Shown here in pieces: positions 46,247-59,018 of a stretch of DNA of 64,000 bases. Both the position numbers and the translations under genes were made by a program. Position 1 is the first letter of the stretch. Every line of letters begins with the position of its first letter. The notes under the pieces are model-generated. The model was given only the letters and a program-made list of their open reading frames with translations. It did no database searches and had not been told where the DNA came from. The stretch is from Pinus tabuliformis. Lineage: Eukaryota > Streptophyta > Pinopsida > Pinales > Pinaceae. The stretch covers positions 802,433,592 to 802,497,591 of the forward strand of contig CM062805.1 in the NCBI GenBank assembly GCA_031772625.1, written 5' to 3'.

Positions 46247-49200
46247 TCAACAGTGAGATGATGCATCAACAACCCCCAGCTTTTGCCTGAGGTATTCAAA
46301 AGTGTCCCTGGGCAATGGTTTGGTGAAAATATCAGCAACTTGTTCCTTAGAAGGAACATACTCCAACTTGACTTTCTGTTCAAGTACTTGTTCCCGGAGA
46401 AAATGGTACTTGATTGGTATGTGCTTGGTTTTTGAATGCATAACCGGATTCTTTGAGATGCTGATTGCACTTGTGCTGTCACATAAGATAGGAATAGGAG
46501 GTGTACAAGTGATTTGATAATCCTGCAAAGTCTGCATCATCCAAAGAAGTTGGGTGCAACAAGATGCAGCAGCAACATATTCCGCTTCAGCTGTAGACAA
46601 GGCAATTGAACTCTGTTTCTTGCTGAACCAAGATACCAGTCTGGGACCCATAAAGAATGCACCACCACTTGTGCTTTTCCTGTCATCCACGCTTCCGGCC
46701 CAATCTGCATCTGTATAAGCATGAAGAGTGAGATCTGTATCTCTAGGATACCATAGGCCATAATTTTGAGTCCCTTGAAGATATTTGAAGATTCTCTTCA
46801 CTGCTTGAAGATGAGTCTCCTTTGGATTTGCCTGAAACCTTCCAACTATTCCAACTGCATGCATGATGTCTGGTCGGGTACCTGTTAAATATAGTAGACT
46901 TCCAATCATAGATCTGTAGGTTGGTTGATGTACTGCTGCAGATTCGTCATTTGCACTGAGACTACATCCTGTGACCATGGGTGTACATACTGGTTTTGCA
47001 TCTTCCATGCCATATTTCTTCAAAATCTGCTTGAGATACTTGGTTTGAGATAAAAGGATTCCTCCTTTCTTTTGTTGGATTTGCAAACCAAGGAAGTATG
47101 TCAGTTCTCCTAGCAAGGACATCTCAAATTCTTTCTGCATGACCGAGGCAAAGCTTTGACTCATAGCTTCTTCATTACTGCCAAAAATAATGTCATCTAC
47201 ATACACAACAAGTATTAGTAATTTGTCATTTTCAACTTTTATATAAAGATTGCTATCTGCTGAACCTTTTGAAAAACCTTGTTGATGAAGATATTTGTCC
47301 AACCGGTAGTACCAAGCCCTTGGAGCTTGTTTGAGACCATAGAGAGCCTTTTTTAATCGGCATACAAGATTTGGATCGTTTCCAAGAATGAAACCATCTG
47401 GCTGTTCAATGTACACTTCTTCATCCAAGTCTCCATTCAGAAAGGCTGATTTCACATCCATTTGAAATACTTTGAAGTTCTGACAACTTGAGAGAGCAAG
47501 AAACATTCGGATGGCCTCAAGTCTTGCAACAGGAGCAAAAGTTTCTTCAAAGTCTATTCCTTCTTGCTGTGCATACCCTTTACAAACAAGTCTGGCTTTG
47601 TTTCTAATTACTTCTCCATTTTCATTCAATTTATTTTTGAAAACCCATTTTGTTCCGATAACATTCTTATCCTTTGGTCTAGGAACCAGCTCCCAAGTGT
47701 TGTTCTTTTCGATTTGCTCAAGTTCTTCATCCATTGCTTTCACCCAACATTCATCTTTGCATGCCTCTTTCACATTTTGTGGTTCAGTAGAAGAGAGTAA
47801 TGCCAAATAACTTGAAGCTTCTGCAACTGTTCTTCTAGTTTGTATACCTGCTTCTTTTTGTCCCATGATCTGAGATTCTGGATGGTTCTTTTGAACATAT
47901 CTGGATGGAGTCTTTTCTTCTATTCTTGTTCTTTCTTCTGCTTCTTCGTGAGGTCCTTCTTGAGATTGTTCTTGCGGTTCTTCTTCTTCATCATTCTGTC
48001 TTTGAGGGTAGCTTTCATCTTCTTCAATGTCTTCACGATGTATTTGCCTAGGAATGTATCCCTTCTCATCAACTACTACATCAATGCTGTCAACAATTCT
48101 GCCAAGTCTTTTATTGTAGCATTTGTATGCTTTGCTATGTGGAGAGTAGCCAAGAAGAATTCCTTCATCTACTCTAGGATCAAGTTTGCCAAGCTGCTCC
48201 TCAGTATTCTTGATATAGCATTTGCTCCCAAAGATTTTGAAGTGTTTTACCGAAGGAGTTTTACCACTCCAGAGCTCATGAGGAGTTTGAGTGCTGTTCA
48301 CTCGGACATTTGTCTTGTTGAGAATAATAACTGCCGCATGTGCAGCTTCACCCCAGAAGGTTGCAGGAGTTCCTGATTCATCAAGCATAGCACGAGCCAT
48401 TTGCTGGATTGTTCTGTTCATTCTTTCCACTACTCCATTTTGCTGAGGAGTTCTAGCTGTAGAAAATTCTCTCCTTATCCCATGTTCATCACAGAAATCG
48501 AAAAATTCATTTGAAGTAAATTCTCCACCTTTGTCGGATCTGAGGCACTTAATCTTGTGACCTGATTCATTTTCAACCAAAGCTTTGAAGGATTTGAATT
48601 TTTCGAAAGCTTCATCTTTGTGCTTCATAAGTCCTAACCAAACAAACCTGGAGAAATCGTCAATAAATAATATCAAGTATTCCTCTCCTCTAGGTGTTCT
48701 TTTTCTGAATGGTCCACATACATCTGTATGTACTAGCTCAAGAGGCATGCTGGCTGATCCTTCTTTCTCTGGAAAGTTAGTTCTGGTCTGTTTTCCAAAC
48801 TGACATGATCTGCATATGGTGTTGTCAGGAATTTTGATATCTGGAAGATCGCGAACTGCCTGATATTTGCAAGCTTTCCTTATTTGTGAGAAGCTTAGAT
48901 GTCCCAACCTTCGATGCCATAACCAGTGCTCTTCATCCTTGCTTAGATAGCATTGTTGTTGTCCTTCATCAAATATGTATAGATTATTTGGAGTTCTTTT
49001 TCCTTTGAGAACTGTTTTACCTGTATCAAGATCACGAACAAGACATCCATTTGATCTGAATATAACCTCGGTTCTTTGATCACACATCTGGCTTACACTT
49101 AGAAGATTATGCTTTAGACCATCAACAAACAAAACATTTCCAGCCTTAACATCTTCTTTTAAAGGAGCAATACCTTTTCCTTTTATAGTTGCAGGAGTAT

Positions 49201-51133
49201 CATTTCCAAAAGAGACTTTCTTTCCCTTTTCTAAATTAGAATAAGATTCAAGTTTTTCTTTATCACCTGTCATATGCTTTGAACATCCACTGTCAATGTA
49301 CCATAGATTTTCTTGTCCTTCTGCATAGAATGCTATCCCACATCTTTCTGTTTGAGGTTCCTTTATTTTCCATGTTTTGGTGCCTGAGGTTTGTTCCCTT
49401 TTTTGTTCTTGTACCTTTCTTTCCGGAAACCTGCTTCTGCATTCAAAATCTTCATGTCCAAAATTATTGCAAATAGAGCATTCAACTTCATTTTCAAGAG
49501 CTGAAAAATTGTTATAGGTCCTTTTTGTAATCCCTGTCATACTTCTTTGTTTTTGAGCTTCCCTAGTCATGATTGTTTTATACGCAACACATTGAGCTGC
49601 TTTGTGACCAAAGTTATGGCAAGAAAAGCATTGTCCATTGAAGAAGTTTCTGTGATTATTGAATCTACCAGCCAACTGATTGTAATTTCTATTTTCATCT
49701 ATTCTTGAACCAAATTGGGAAGATTTTACCTGTGGCTGGTTGTGGCTTTTGTTCACCCTTAAGCTGGATTGCCCCTGATAGTTTCTGTTTGACGTTTGTC
49801 CCTGCTTTACCTGATGATCTTCCTTGTGCTCTTGCTCATTTCTTCTTGCTGCATCAAGATAACTTTTTGAAGTGGATGCTTGAGAAGTTTCTCCATTATA
49901 GCCTAGACCTGTCTTATTTAGAGGAGACCGCTGCACACTGATAATCTCATTCAACGTTTCAGATCCTTTGACAAACTTGAGATTAATAGTTTTTGTTTTC
50001 TCAATTTCTTTTCTAAGACCAACAATTTCACCTTCTAATTTTTCAAGATGTTTTTCCTTTTCATCAATCTGAAATTGTAGAGTATCAATAATCATGTTCT
50101 TTTCTTCTATACATCTCTTGAGTCTAGTAATTTCATCATAAAGGTTATCCACATCTACAGCATCCTCATAATCATCATCTTCAAATGCCATTAACAATCT
50201 ATATTTGTTACCTTGTTCATCTTCATCACTGTTTGATAAGCCATCACTATCTTCATGGGTGTAGTAGCTTTTCTTATTTGCACTCTGTTTCTTGTTCCAT
50301 CTAACTGGTTCCTTTCCTTTATCCTTATAAGAGCATTTTGCAGCATAATGACCTACTCTTCCACAAGCAAAACATTTGAAAGGTAGCTTACCTCTGAACC
50401 TTCCAGAACCCCTTTGAAGATTTCTGACAAAATTTGATTCTTCTTCCTCTTCTTCTGGAACATGACTTGCTTCATAGTGATCTTCTTTGCCTGATGCTTT
50501 AAAAGCAGCTTCCCTTCTGTCTGATGGACCTCCCTTTCTCATTTCATAAGCAGTTAGAATTCCATGCAGCTGAGACATAGTGAGAACACGGAGATTTTCC
50601 TTTTCTTCTACTGCAGATACTTTAGATTCAAACTTGGGGGATAAAGATCTTAGAATCTTTTGAACTACTATGGTCTCTTTTATTTCTTCACCCAAATTTT
50701 TCATACAATTAACAATCTCATCTACCCGAAGAAAATAATTAGCCACACTTTCATCATTATACATCTTGAGAGTCTCATATTGAATCCTGAGAGTTTGAAG
50801 TTTAGCTTCTTTTACCTGTTCATCTCCTTCATAGCTAGTGATCATTTTGTCCCATATCTCTTTTGCTGATTTGAAGTGCATGACCTTCATGAACTCTGTT
50901 TGAGATATACTTCCTAATCGAGTACTGACTGCTTTTGCATTTGTTTCATACTGCTTTTTCTCAGCTGGATCTGTAGGAGTAGCTGAAGGAAAGGCATAGC
51001 CTAATTCTACAATGTTCCAAACTTCTGTACCAAGAGATTGAAGATATGCAGTAACTCTTACCTTCCAATAATTGAAATTTGTCCCATCGAAGACGGGTGG
51101 CCTGATTGATGCTTCTCTCTCGTAGTTGCTCAT
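46247..51133 (-). CDS. Sire-2 gag-pol polyprotein
   Basis: 1628 residues, ATG at 51133, 60 bases from the LTR. Gag: UBN2 domain (about 12-200), knuckle [14 protein letters not shown] (254-267), acidic segment, coiled coil (about 331-384), [10 protein letters not shown] (403-412), knuckles [14 protein letters not shown] (502-515) and [14 protein letters not shown] (552-565). Protease: [10 protein letters not shown] with the catalytic Asp at 614. Integrase: HHCC zinc region (H740, H745, C774, C777) and the triad D804, D867, E903 (D-x35-E). Reverse transcriptase about 1147-1390 with [12 protein letters not shown] and YVDD (1311-1314). RNase H about 1470-1610 with TDADW, STAEAEY and CDSTSA. Made as one polyprotein, which the protease should cut; it packages and copies element RNA in particles and integrates the cDNA. 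It is the only complete gag-pol in the window and the likely helper type for Sire-NA. Confidence 0.97.
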   Translation of the reverse strand: MSNYEREASIRPPVFDGTNFNYWKVRVTAYLQSLGTEVWNIVELGYAFPSATPTDPAEKKQYETNAKAVSTRLGSISQTEFMKVMHFKSAKEIWDKMITSYEGDEQVKEAKLQTLRIQYETLKMYNDESVANYFLRVDEIVNCMKNLGEEIKETIVVQKILRSLSPKFESKVSAVEEKENLRVLTMSQLHGILTAYEMRKGGPSDRREAAFKASGKEDHYEASHVPEEEEEESNFVRNLQRGSGRFRGKLPFKCFACGRVGHYAAKCSYKDKGKEPVRWNKKQSANKKSYYTHEDSDGLSNSDEDEQGNKYRLLMAFEDDDYEDAVDVDNLYDEITRLKRCIEEKNMIIDTLQFQIDEKEKHLEKLEGEIVGLRKEIEKTKTINLKFVKGSETLNEIISVQRSPLNKTGLGYNGETSQASTSKSYLDAARRNEQEHKEDHQVKQGQTSNRNYQGQSSLRVNKSHNQPQVKSSQFGSRIDENRNYNQLAGRFNNHRNFFNGQCFSCHNFGHKAAQCVAYKTIMTREAQKQRSMTGITKRTYNNFSALENEVECSICNNFGHEDFECRSRFPERKVQEQKREQTSGTKTWKIKEPQTERCGIAFYAEGQENLWYIDSGCSKHMTGDKEKLESYSNLEKGKKVSFGNDTPATIKGKGIAPLKEDVKAGNVLFVDGLKHNLLSVSQMCDQRTEVIFRSNGCLVRDLDTGKTVLKGKRTPNNLYIFDEGQQQCYLSKDEEHWLWHRRLGHLSFSQIRKACKYQAVRDLPDIKIPDNTICRSCQFGKQTRTNFPEKEGSASMPLELVHTDVCGPFRKRTPRGEEYLILFIDDFSRFVWLGLMKHKDEAFEKFKSFKALVENESGHKIKCLRSDKGGEFTSNEFFDFCDEHGIRREFSTARTPQQNGVVERMNRTIQQMARAMLDESGTPATFWGEAAHAAVIILNKTNVRVNSTQTPHELWSGKTPSVKHFKIFGSKCYIKNTEEQLGKLDPRVDEGILLGYSPHSKAYKCYNKRLGRIVDSIDVVVDEKGYIPRQIHREDIEEDESYPQRQNDEEEEPQEQSQEGPHEEAEERTRIEEKTPSRYVQKNHPESQIMGQKEAGIQTRRTVAEASSYLALLSSTEPQNVKEACKDECWVKAMDEELEQIEKNNTWELVPRPKDKNVIGTKWVFKNKLNENGEVIRNKARLVCKGYAQQEGIDFEETFAPVARLEAIRMFLALSSCQNFKVFQMDVKSAFLNGDLDEEVYIEQPDGFILGNDPNLVCRLKKALYGLKQAPRAWYYRLDKYLHQQGFSKGSADSNLYIKVENDKLLILVVYVDDIIFGSNEEAMSQSFASVMQKEFEMSLLGELTYFLGLQIQQKKGGILLSQTKYLKQILKKYGMEDAKPVCTPMVTGCSLSANDESAAVHQPTYRSMIGSLLYLTGTRPDIMHAVGIVGRFQANPKETHLQAVKRIFKYLQGTQNYGLWYPRDTDLTLHAYTDADWAGSVDDRKSTSGGAFFMGPRLVSWFSKKQSSIALSTAEAEYVAAASCCTQLLWMMQTLQDYQITCTPPIPILCDSTSAISISKNPVMHSKTKHIPIKYHFLREQVLEQKVKLEYVPSKEQVADIFTKPLPRDTFEYLRQKLGVVDASSHC

Positions 51134-51178
51134 GATGAACGATCTACCTTCAAGCGATCAAGCTTTTCTGAAGGACCT

Positions 51179-51190
51179 GCTCTGATACCA
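51179..51190 (-). other. Primer binding site of Sire-2
   Basis: TGGTATCAGAGC on the minus strand (plus strand GCTCTGATACCA), two bases from the LTR end; initiator methionine tRNA type. Confidence 0.92.
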
Positions 51191-51192
51191 AT

Positions 51193-52395
51193 TGTTGGAA
51201 ATAATACTGAGAGGGGGGGTGAATCAGTATTATCTAGCAATTTACCAAATCTTCCTTATTTGATCTTTTGAAATATTCTTTCATATCAGTACCATAAAAC
51301 AATGAGCATGAATAAAGAAAATAGACAGTCACACCAAAGAACACAAGATGTAAGGTGGAAACCCAATGCGGGAGAAAAACCACCTACTGCAATATGTCTC
51401 TATCTTCTTTCAAGAAATTCTTTTTACAATGATTTTGTACTGGTGCAGTCCTTTACCAGCACGCAGGCTGCAACCTGCAAAGAGCTACAACTCTTTCTCG
51501 TTTTCCAGTTTCTCCTGGAAGGGAGCTACAACCCCCTACTTCTTTTCATGAAGAATCAAATGATCAACAAGTATACAACAGATACATTCTACTACAGATA
51601 TCAGATCAGCAATTACATAAACAACCCAGAACACCTTATGAACAGAAATATACAGTCAACAGATCATCTTAAGACAGGGACGCATATTTTCTTTCTGTGG
51701 CCTGCGACTGGACGCAGTATACCTTATGCTGTTCTGCGTGCAGACGCACTGTTCCTTTTTGCTTTTCTGCGACCGACGCTCCCAGAAACACTATCGCGCC
51801 GCGTCTTTCGCTTCAGAGACACACCCAATACCACAGTCGCGCCGCGTCCTTTGCCTCAGAGACGCACCTGAGACTTTACTGTACTGCGTCCCGACGCGCT
51901 TTCCCTTCACTGAATCTGCGTCCCTTCAGATATAGAAGATAAGAGGACTTCAGAAACAACCCAAACACTCAGATCCACAGATCTGATCATGCGCCATATA
52001 GATCGTAGTCCATTAGAAGATTTTCCCTTATAGATTTGGACTAGATCTCACCAAGAGATGTTCAACAAAGATGATACTAAATCCAAATGAACTCCTTTGC
52101 TTTATATAGGCAAGCTTCTCCCCAAAGTGTGGAACAATACCACGAGCCGACACCATAGAAACACAAAACCGTCGGCTAGATACCACACAAGAAACCCCCA
52201 CGTGCTTTTCTCTGCCTTGAAATGTGTGCACTGGGCGGACGCACCTCCTGAACGGCTGGCCTGCGTCCCGGGACGCGGGTTCTGTATGGTATACCTCCGG
52301 GGACGCACTTGCTGAACATATTTCCTGCGTCCTTCTTGATTTACCACCTGAATGAGTTTGCCATCAAGGACAACACCTGAATCATAATGCCAACA
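51193..52395 (-). repeat. Sire-2 5' LTR
   Basis: 1203 bp, same ends and internal features as 44814-46016. The element promoter should be here. Confidence 0.95.
52101..52108 (-). promoter_or_regulatory. TATA box of the Sire-2 5' LTR
   Basis: TATATAAA on the minus strand in the same context (GCTTGCCTATATAAAGC) as in both Sire-NA LTRs, which argues for a shared promoter type. Confidence 0.7.
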
Positions 52396-52400
52396 GTTTC

Positions 52401-53690
52401 TAACTTCTGTAGTAGATTTGGGTTTAGGCCAGTTTACAATGACTACCACTTTAGATGGATGTATCTTCAATTCACCACCCCCTACTATATGACACAAATA
52501 ATTCAGAGATGTTTTTCCAAATTCACATTTTGAGAGTTTAACATAAAGTTTTTCTCTTTTCAAAACATCTAGTGTCTGCTTAACATGCTTTAAGTGTTCT
52601 TCCAATGTTTTGCTAAACATCAGAATGTCATCCAGATACACAATAACAAAATCATCAAGAAAAGGTCTGAGTACATCATTCATAATCTCATGAAAGTAGC
52701 AGGAGCATTAGTTAAGCGAAAAGGCATAACCAGCCACTCATACAATCCCTAGTTTGTTTTGAAAGTAGTCTTCCATGCATCTTGTTCTGCAACTCTGACA
52801 TAATGGTATCCACTATGCAAGTCTAGCTTGGAGAAATAAACAACTTCTTTCAATTGATCTAAAAGATCATCTATGCGAGGAAGGGGATAACGATTCTTGA
52901 TTGTTATGTTATCTAGCGCTCGATAGTCAATGCACATTCTCTATGATTCATCTTTCTTTCTCACCAAAACAATCGGTGACCCACATGGTGATGTGCTAGG
53001 TCTGATGAACCCTTTCTTGAGCAACTCCTGCACCTGCTTCTTGATTTCAGCATTCTCTAAAGTAGACAACCTGTACATTCCAATGTTAGGCAATGGAGCA
53101 TCTTGTTGCAAAATAATATCATGCACTATGTTCTTTTTGGGTGGCAGACCTTTAGGTTCTTGAAACAAGATATCATACTCTAAAACAACCTTTTCTAAAT
53201 CAGCTTGCTGTTTAGCATTACAGCCCTCAAATACATTAGTTTTATTAGGTTTTTTCCTTTACAACCATCAGTAAGAATTGTTTACATGAATTTATCATTC
53301 TTTTCATCTACCCCGAGTTTATGAGAGTATAATTATTCTTGAGCTTATGAGCTCTTACAAAGTATTTTATTCCATCTTTAACAAGTAGATAATTATTATC
53401 AACTCTATATAAAATAGCCTTTCTGTCATACAAGTAAGGACTTCCTAAAACAATTCCACATATATCCAAAGGAATTATGTCTAACTCAACCTCATCTAAA
53501 AATGTTGACCCAAAAGAAAACTTGAGTTTGCACTGTCTAGACACTTGTAGTTGTGCTTTATCATTTAACCATCCTAATGGGTATGGTTTGTTGTGAGGTG
53601 TAGTTACTAATCCCAACCTCTTTACAATTGCTTCAGAAATTATATTTATTTTTGAGCCACTCTCAAACAAGGTGTCAATCTTTTGATGTT
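52401..53690 (-). pseudogene. Chromovirus pol, first part: protease and reverse transcriptase
   Basis: Protease at about 53690-53308: IDTLFESGSKINIIS and ILGSPYL-like IVLGSPYL. The usual D-S-G reads E-S-G, so the catalytic aspartate is lost. Reverse transcriptase from 53168: ELLKKGFIRPSTSPCGSP, a stop after [25 protein letters not shown] (52937), [11 protein letters not shown], then VYLDDILMFSKT with the YLDD box at 52638-52627, ending at TEVRN (52401), where Sire-2 interrupts it. The conserved LVMPFRLTNAPATF lies between 52745 and 52690 after a stop. Confidence 0.87.
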
Positions 53691-53749
53691 TGGAAAGAAA
53701 TCAAATATGGAAAATCTCATGTCTTTTCTCTCATTTTCTTCATCAATAG

Positions 53750-54768
53750 TAGATTGTGCATAATTACTAGTAGATGCTTCAGAATTATTACCTTTTTATA
53801 CTTGTGGTTGCAATGGTTGTTTCATCTCCTGAGTCTGACCCCAAATATTTTTGAATAGTTGCAATAGTCTTCGTCTCCTTGCCCTCGAACTTCTTAGGTC
53901 TCAGCTCCGGATGCAGAATCCAACAATGCTCATCATCATGCCCATCCTTTTCACAGTGAGTGCATGAACCCTTTCTCTTCTGTGCAGTGTTAGCCTTCCT
54001 TGATTTCCATTTCTTCTTTCTTTTCTCCTTATTCTTGCTTGGAGTGGGTTGGGATGATCCCCCAACTTCTGGACTTCCATTCTTTCCTCTAGCTTATAGA
54101 TTAGTAGCTTGTACAGATACCTCATCTATACTAGTGGGATTAAACATGAGGATAGTGTGCCTCATGTAGCTGTGTAGACCACCAATGTATTTCAACAGAG
54201 TCTCAGGTGAGTCTAATGAGATTCCTAGAATCAATGCCCTCTTTCTAAATTCTTGAGTGTACCCTTGCACACTTTTCCCTTTCAACTGTCGAAGAGTTTA
54301 CCAGCTCATCATGGCTTGTTGCATGTAAGCCAATGGATATAACTAATTTTTTATTGTAGAAACAAATTCACTCCAAACAGAGATGGTCTTACCATGTCTT
54401 TTCATGTCAGCTTGGGTCCTACCTTCCCACCAAACCAAGTAAGTGCCTCCAAGGTGTAGGCTTTCCAGCTGAATCTTACTCTTGTCTGAATCAACATTTT
54501 GCACTCTGCAATAAAAATTAATTTCTCTAATCCAATTGTCCAACTTTTCCGCATTCAACTCTCTATCATATATAGGTAAATCAAATTTGACATCTAGTTT
54601 GATCAAAGATGCTTTCTTTTTGTGTTTAGGGCTATTAGGAGGTGTACGAAAGCTTTCCTCTTTCCCTTTTCTTTTTGAGTGGTCATGGAAGTGAGACTCA
54701 TCTTCTCCTTTTTCTTGTTTAGAGCCTAATGAATCTTCATCCTTATGTTTTCTAAAGTCCCTATACAT
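53750..54768 (-). pseudogene. Chromovirus gag, decayed
   Basis: Starts MYRDFRKHKDED (54768), then a K/E/S-rich N-terminus and the gag core with LDVKFDLPIYDRELNAEKL, DNWIREINFYCRV and YLVWWEGRTQ (to about 54350). It continues after stops with SVQGYTQEFRKRALILGI (about 54275) and a region with KGSCTHCEKDGHDDEHCW, a zinc-knuckle-like motif (about 53960-53910). Decayed by stops and frameshifts. Confidence 0.8.
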
Positions 54769-54973
54769 TTATTCTACCATGGACGTTATGGCTAGGAAAC
54801 TATATATGAATTAAGGGTTTGGCCCCATAGAACCTTCCTCTGACATTTTCTTCCGAGGATAGACTCTCCCAATTTCAGGATTAGTTTCAACCAACTCTCC
54901 TTCTCCTAATTTGAGCTTTGATCTAGTTAGCATTCAACAGCTAAACCGACACAAGCTTGTCTAACCTTAACAA

Positions 54974-54991
54974 CCTAGAACTCTGATACCA
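54974..54991 (-). other. Primer binding site of the chromovirus
   Basis: On the minus strand TGGTATCAGAGTTCTAGG starts two bases after the LTR end; initiator methionine tRNA type with an unusually long apparent match. Confidence 0.8.
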
Positions 54992-54993
54992 CT

Positions 54994-56436
54994 TGATCTA
55001 AAAATCACTCTTGAGTGACATTAGTTATTTAGTTAATGAATGAAGGTATTACAGACTCATGTGATGGTGTGTGTCTATGTTACTTTAGGCAACAGATCGA
55101 TCAGGTTGCAAAATACACAGACACTAGAAAATGGAAGACAGTAAGGGAAACATAGTAAGAAAATACAAGAACACAAAAATTAATAAGGAGTTCACCCTAT
55201 CCTCCATGGCTACGTCTTCGGTCCAACTTTTAGTGGTGGCCTTCTATTATTGTGTCTTTAAAGCAAAGATTTATAATGAGGAGCTCAATTTTAGTCTCTT
55301 GAAACAAATAATGCTTGGTAGGGTGGTTCTTGGATTCCCCAAGCCACTAGAGTGCACAGACTCTTTCTTTACCAAATCTTGACCTCTCTGGTCTTTAATG
55401 GTAGGAGCCCAATGTGGAACTCAATTACCAATAGATCCTCACAAGGATTGCTTGAACTTCTCAAGCCTTTTGCCTGTTTGATGCTGCCTTAGGTCAGCTT
55501 GGCTCTCTGTTTTCTGCTTCTTCCTTCACTGTCTCTTCTTCGCTCTCGCTCTCTCTGTCTTCATTTTCTTTCTCCCTTGTTCTCTGTCTTTTGTCTGTTC
55601 ATGGCTTAAAGCCAATTTGTCCTTAACTATTCACTTCCTCTTCCACCCCTTCGGTTCACCTACTGCTATTCGCTTGGAGTTCCCTGCCTATGCATCATCG
55701 TCATCGTCCCCAGGGAAGTGGCCACTTGTCCTCTCATGAACTATGTTAGCTCTTCCTCAATGGTTCGGTAATTCAGTTACACTGTGGAATGACTCATCCG
55801 CCAACTCAGAGTCAAATCGGACTTCAAACTCTTATATGTCATGGCTTAATCCCCTATCAAATCTAGTTCCTCCATCAGGTGCAATCTCTGCTGTCAGATC
55901 TGGAGTCCCCAGATCCTACGGTGTTCTCTCATTTTATGCGGTTGACTTGCTCGACCCTTAGTGCGTGATGAGAGGTGGTTTTCTCTCTCATCTGTCAGAC
56001 ACGTGTTGTACGATGAATGGAATCTCTCGTTTTCAGCCAATTCCACTTATCGCCCCAATGTGCCTCTGATATACCACCAGTTTTGGAGCGTGGGACTCGC
56101 CTTTCGCCTTAGTGCTTTCCCTATGGTTTCCCGACTTCATCATGCGACCGAGTGCTCGGGGCTTCTCCTTCTCAAGGGTTTTTGCCCAGCAATGCGCATC
56201 AGAAATGGCCTCTGTTTCCTGATTCGGGCTTCCCAACTGCCAATTTTTCCTCCCGCATGGTCTCCATGGGCCTCGATCAGCATGCTTTGATCGAGGTCCT
56301 CGTCGTTCCTTGCTGGCCACAAAATGCCACTGTCCAGAGGTCTTCTTAATCACTCTTTGTTCACAAATTCGAAGTTTTTCCTGATTTGATATAGTCATGG
56401 CACTTTGATTATTTTTCATGGATCCAATTTTGATCA
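54994..56436 (-). repeat. Chromovirus 5' LTR
   Basis: 1443 bp, plus-strand ends TGATCTAAAAATC and TTTTGATCA, giving TGATC/GATCA terminal inverted repeats. A pyrimidine-rich CTCTCTGTCTT-type stretch lies near 55540-55600. Confidence 0.87.
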
Positions 56437-56890
56437 ATCAGCTACTACTGGGACCCAAAATGTTGGGGAAAAATGGTTTAAACATGTAGAATTGGATTAT
56501 TTCTACTATTAGCCATATCTTAAGCCCAACCAAAAGAATGAAAGAAGGAGGATAATCCCTTTCTCTTACCTCCTAGACAAACATGTTCCTACGATGAAAA
56601 TCATCATGAAGTAATTCACATGTAAGGGTAAGCTTTTTAGGCTCTATTCCAATCATATTTGGTTACCCATGCATTTTACAAGAGTTAGAATGCTCAATCT
56701 GCCCTACTATCTTTACTAGGATATCGACAAGATGTCATACATTTCCTGAAGGAAAGATCATGATCATCAAATGCATAGCATATTTCACCATTCTCTCATC
56801 AAGATGATATTCCTACACCACCTTTATCAGCTTAACATTACATGAGACACTTTCATATCTAATGAGGTTTTCATAGTCCCACCTATTTAG
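56437..56890 (+). repeat. Tandem unit A, remainder
   Basis: Matches 58568-59018 of unit B (for example CATATCTTAA, ATGAAAATCATCATGAAGTA, CATACATTTCC, TTCATAGTCCCACCTATT) but with stops in the frame. It ends exactly where unit B starts with TGTTAGAGTC (56891). Confidence 0.85.
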
Positions 56891-59018
56891 TGTTAGAGTC
56901 AGTATTTGCATACTTCCAACAGTGATCAATTTTTTTTTTTTTATATCGTATTAGAGTCTTGTTTGAAATATTTTGAATTCCACTCATGCTACCATGAAAA
57001 TAATTTGTTCACTGATGGTATTCCAAAGTCCAAATTCACTTTTCCCTCTCAAAAGTTTGTGTTTGTTGGCTCTCCCTCATGTGTATTTCGGGTTACCATT
57101 GAACATGAAGGCTCATTTCATCACATTTTATAGCAGTCAAATCCACCTAAAATTCAGTCATTTGAGGTTCCATTAGGTCACCTAGGGTTTATTTTTCCAA
57201 GGTCCAATAAGTCACCAGCTCATTGCATAAGGTCAGAAAAATATGAAAGTCAAGCAAATAATGTCTTTTTCATTTAAATAAAGCTTTCCAAAAGCATGTA
57301 ACCATAGTTACTGAAAGCCTTAACTTTGATTTCAAGAAAGGATTTTATCCCAAGTTTGTAAATTAGAATTGCAAACAAATGTAATAATTTTTATTTTTGT
57401 TTATGTAATTTTATGTCTATCATATGAATAAGTTAGTTTTAGCTGCATACTCAAGTCCATTGCCAAAAGCATCCAAAGAAAAAATTCAAAATCAGCATTG
57501 CCAAAGCATCATCCACTTGTCAACAACAAAAAAGGTCAGAAAGTAAAAAAGGCATCAAAGTGAGAATTTTAAAATGACAGAGAACTTTAGAAAGTGGGTA
57601 TGCAAACTCATAAATTAAATTCAATTCAATTATAACGCCTCTCAACACACATGAAAGCCTCATTTTCACTCTACCACTCTCACAACTCCTCAGTAAAAGA
57701 AAATTGGTGATTTTTTAGGTGAAATTGGGCAAAACGAAGCAAGAGGATGCATTCAGCAAGGTCATTCCATGTTTAGCTTTGTCATTGCGCTCCTGTAGAG
57801 GTTGTTATGCATTTGTCAAAATTTACAGTGTAATTTATAAAGGTGTTGCGCTCCTATATAGGTCGTTGCGTGTTCAACCAGGTCACTGTGTCTTTACCCG
57901 GGTCGCTGCACATTTACCTGGAAGGAGCCAAACATTCTAAAAACCCTGCCTCATCACCAAGTTTCTAGGTTAATCATCATTCACTCCAAAAAATCAGGTT
58001 GGTGGAAGAATTACTCACTCCTACCCTCCTTTGCTTTCTTACATAGGGTTTAAATTGTTTGTTGTTTTTCCTAAGATCTAACCCTAGCCATTCATTCCCA
58101 TCATCTCACAAGCACATTTCTTAGCTTTCATCACTATTCCTCCCTCACTTAACAACTATTCCCTATCATCTTCCTCATTCCACATATCCCCATCTCCTCC
58201 TCATCATCCCTCCTCACATCATTACACATTTCCAATACCCACAATTCATTCTATCATTCCCCTAGCATTTTAAAAGCAACAAATCATCGCAGAAGAAGAA
58301 CACACAAGTCAAAGTGATCGAGAAAAACAATAGAGGAGGAAATATAAAAAAGGAGGGAAAATAATTAGATGTGAACCAACCAATACTAGAGAGCTCATGG
58401 CATATCCCATCACTATCAGAAGCTTTAAAAATATGGGCTGTTTTGAGTTTTGTGAGAAGGTGGAAAGGACACAACATCATTCTGAATTGACCAGACAATT
58501 CATTATCAACCTCCATGAAAATCCAACAACCTTGGCCGGTGTCACCTTTACCATATCTTTTGCTATCATATCAGCTGATACTGAGATCCGAGACGTTGGG
58601 GAAAAGTGGTTTAAACAGGCAGATTTGGATCATTGCTATTATGAGCCATATCTTAAACCCAGCCATCAGAATGAAAGAAGGAGGCTTTTTCCTTTCTCTT
58701 ACCCCTTAGATAGATATGTTCCTATGATGAAAATCATCATGAAGTACTTTACATGTGAGGGTAGGTTTTCTAGTCTCTATTCCTATCATATTCGATTACT
58801 CATGCATTTTACAAGAGTCAGAATGTTGAATGTGCCCTACTATCTTTACCGGGATATAGAAAAGATGCCATACATTTCCCGAAGGAAATATCATGATCAT
58901 CAAACCCAGAGCATATTTCACCATTCTCTCATCAAAATGATACTCCTACACCGCCCTAATCATCTTAACATTGCATGGGACACTTTCATATCCGATGAGG
59001 TTTTCATAGTCCCACCTA
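56891..59018 (+). repeat. Tandem unit B
   Basis: Second copy of the roughly 2.1-kb unit, without the chromovirus. The copy boundary lies inside the reading frame; unit B continues into unique sequence at 59019. The geometry is that of a tandem duplication or unequal exchange in which unit A kept only the 5' part of the gene. Confidence 0.85.

Larger units (their letters stand above)
44814..52395 (-). mobile_element. Sire-2: full-length Sirevirus with intact gag-pol
   Basis: 7582 bp. Two 1203-bp LTRs, target duplication GTTTC (44809-44813 and 52396-52400), primer site, one uninterrupted 1628-codon gag-pol and polypurine tracts in the right order on the minus strand. By eye the LTRs differ at about 10 positions (under 1%). 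It sits between the palm and thumb regions of the chromovirus reverse transcriptase. All catalytic residues I can check are present, so it could be, or recently was, active. It has no extra reading frame after pol. Confidence 0.97.
41299..56436 (-). mobile_element. Ty3/gypsy chromovirus, decayed, split by Sire-2
   Basis: LTRs at 41299-42734 and 54994-56436, primer site at 54974-54991, and gag, protease, reverse transcriptase, RNase H, integrase and a chromodomain-like tail in that order on the minus strand, which is Ty3 order. Target duplication ATCAA/ATCAG (41294-41298, 56437-56441) with one change; unit B gives ATCAG as the original. Without Sire-2 it is about 7.55 kb. The left LTR begins TT where TG is expected. 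All genes carry stops, so the element is dead. Confidence 0.88.

Noticed and set aside
47840-48376. 178-codon plus-strand frame opposite gag-pol
   Set aside because: Antisense shadow of the conserved Sire-2 integrase region, F/S-rich as expected from the opposite strand of K/E-rich coding sequence. The 200-codon frame at 19879-20481 is the same effect in Sire-1.
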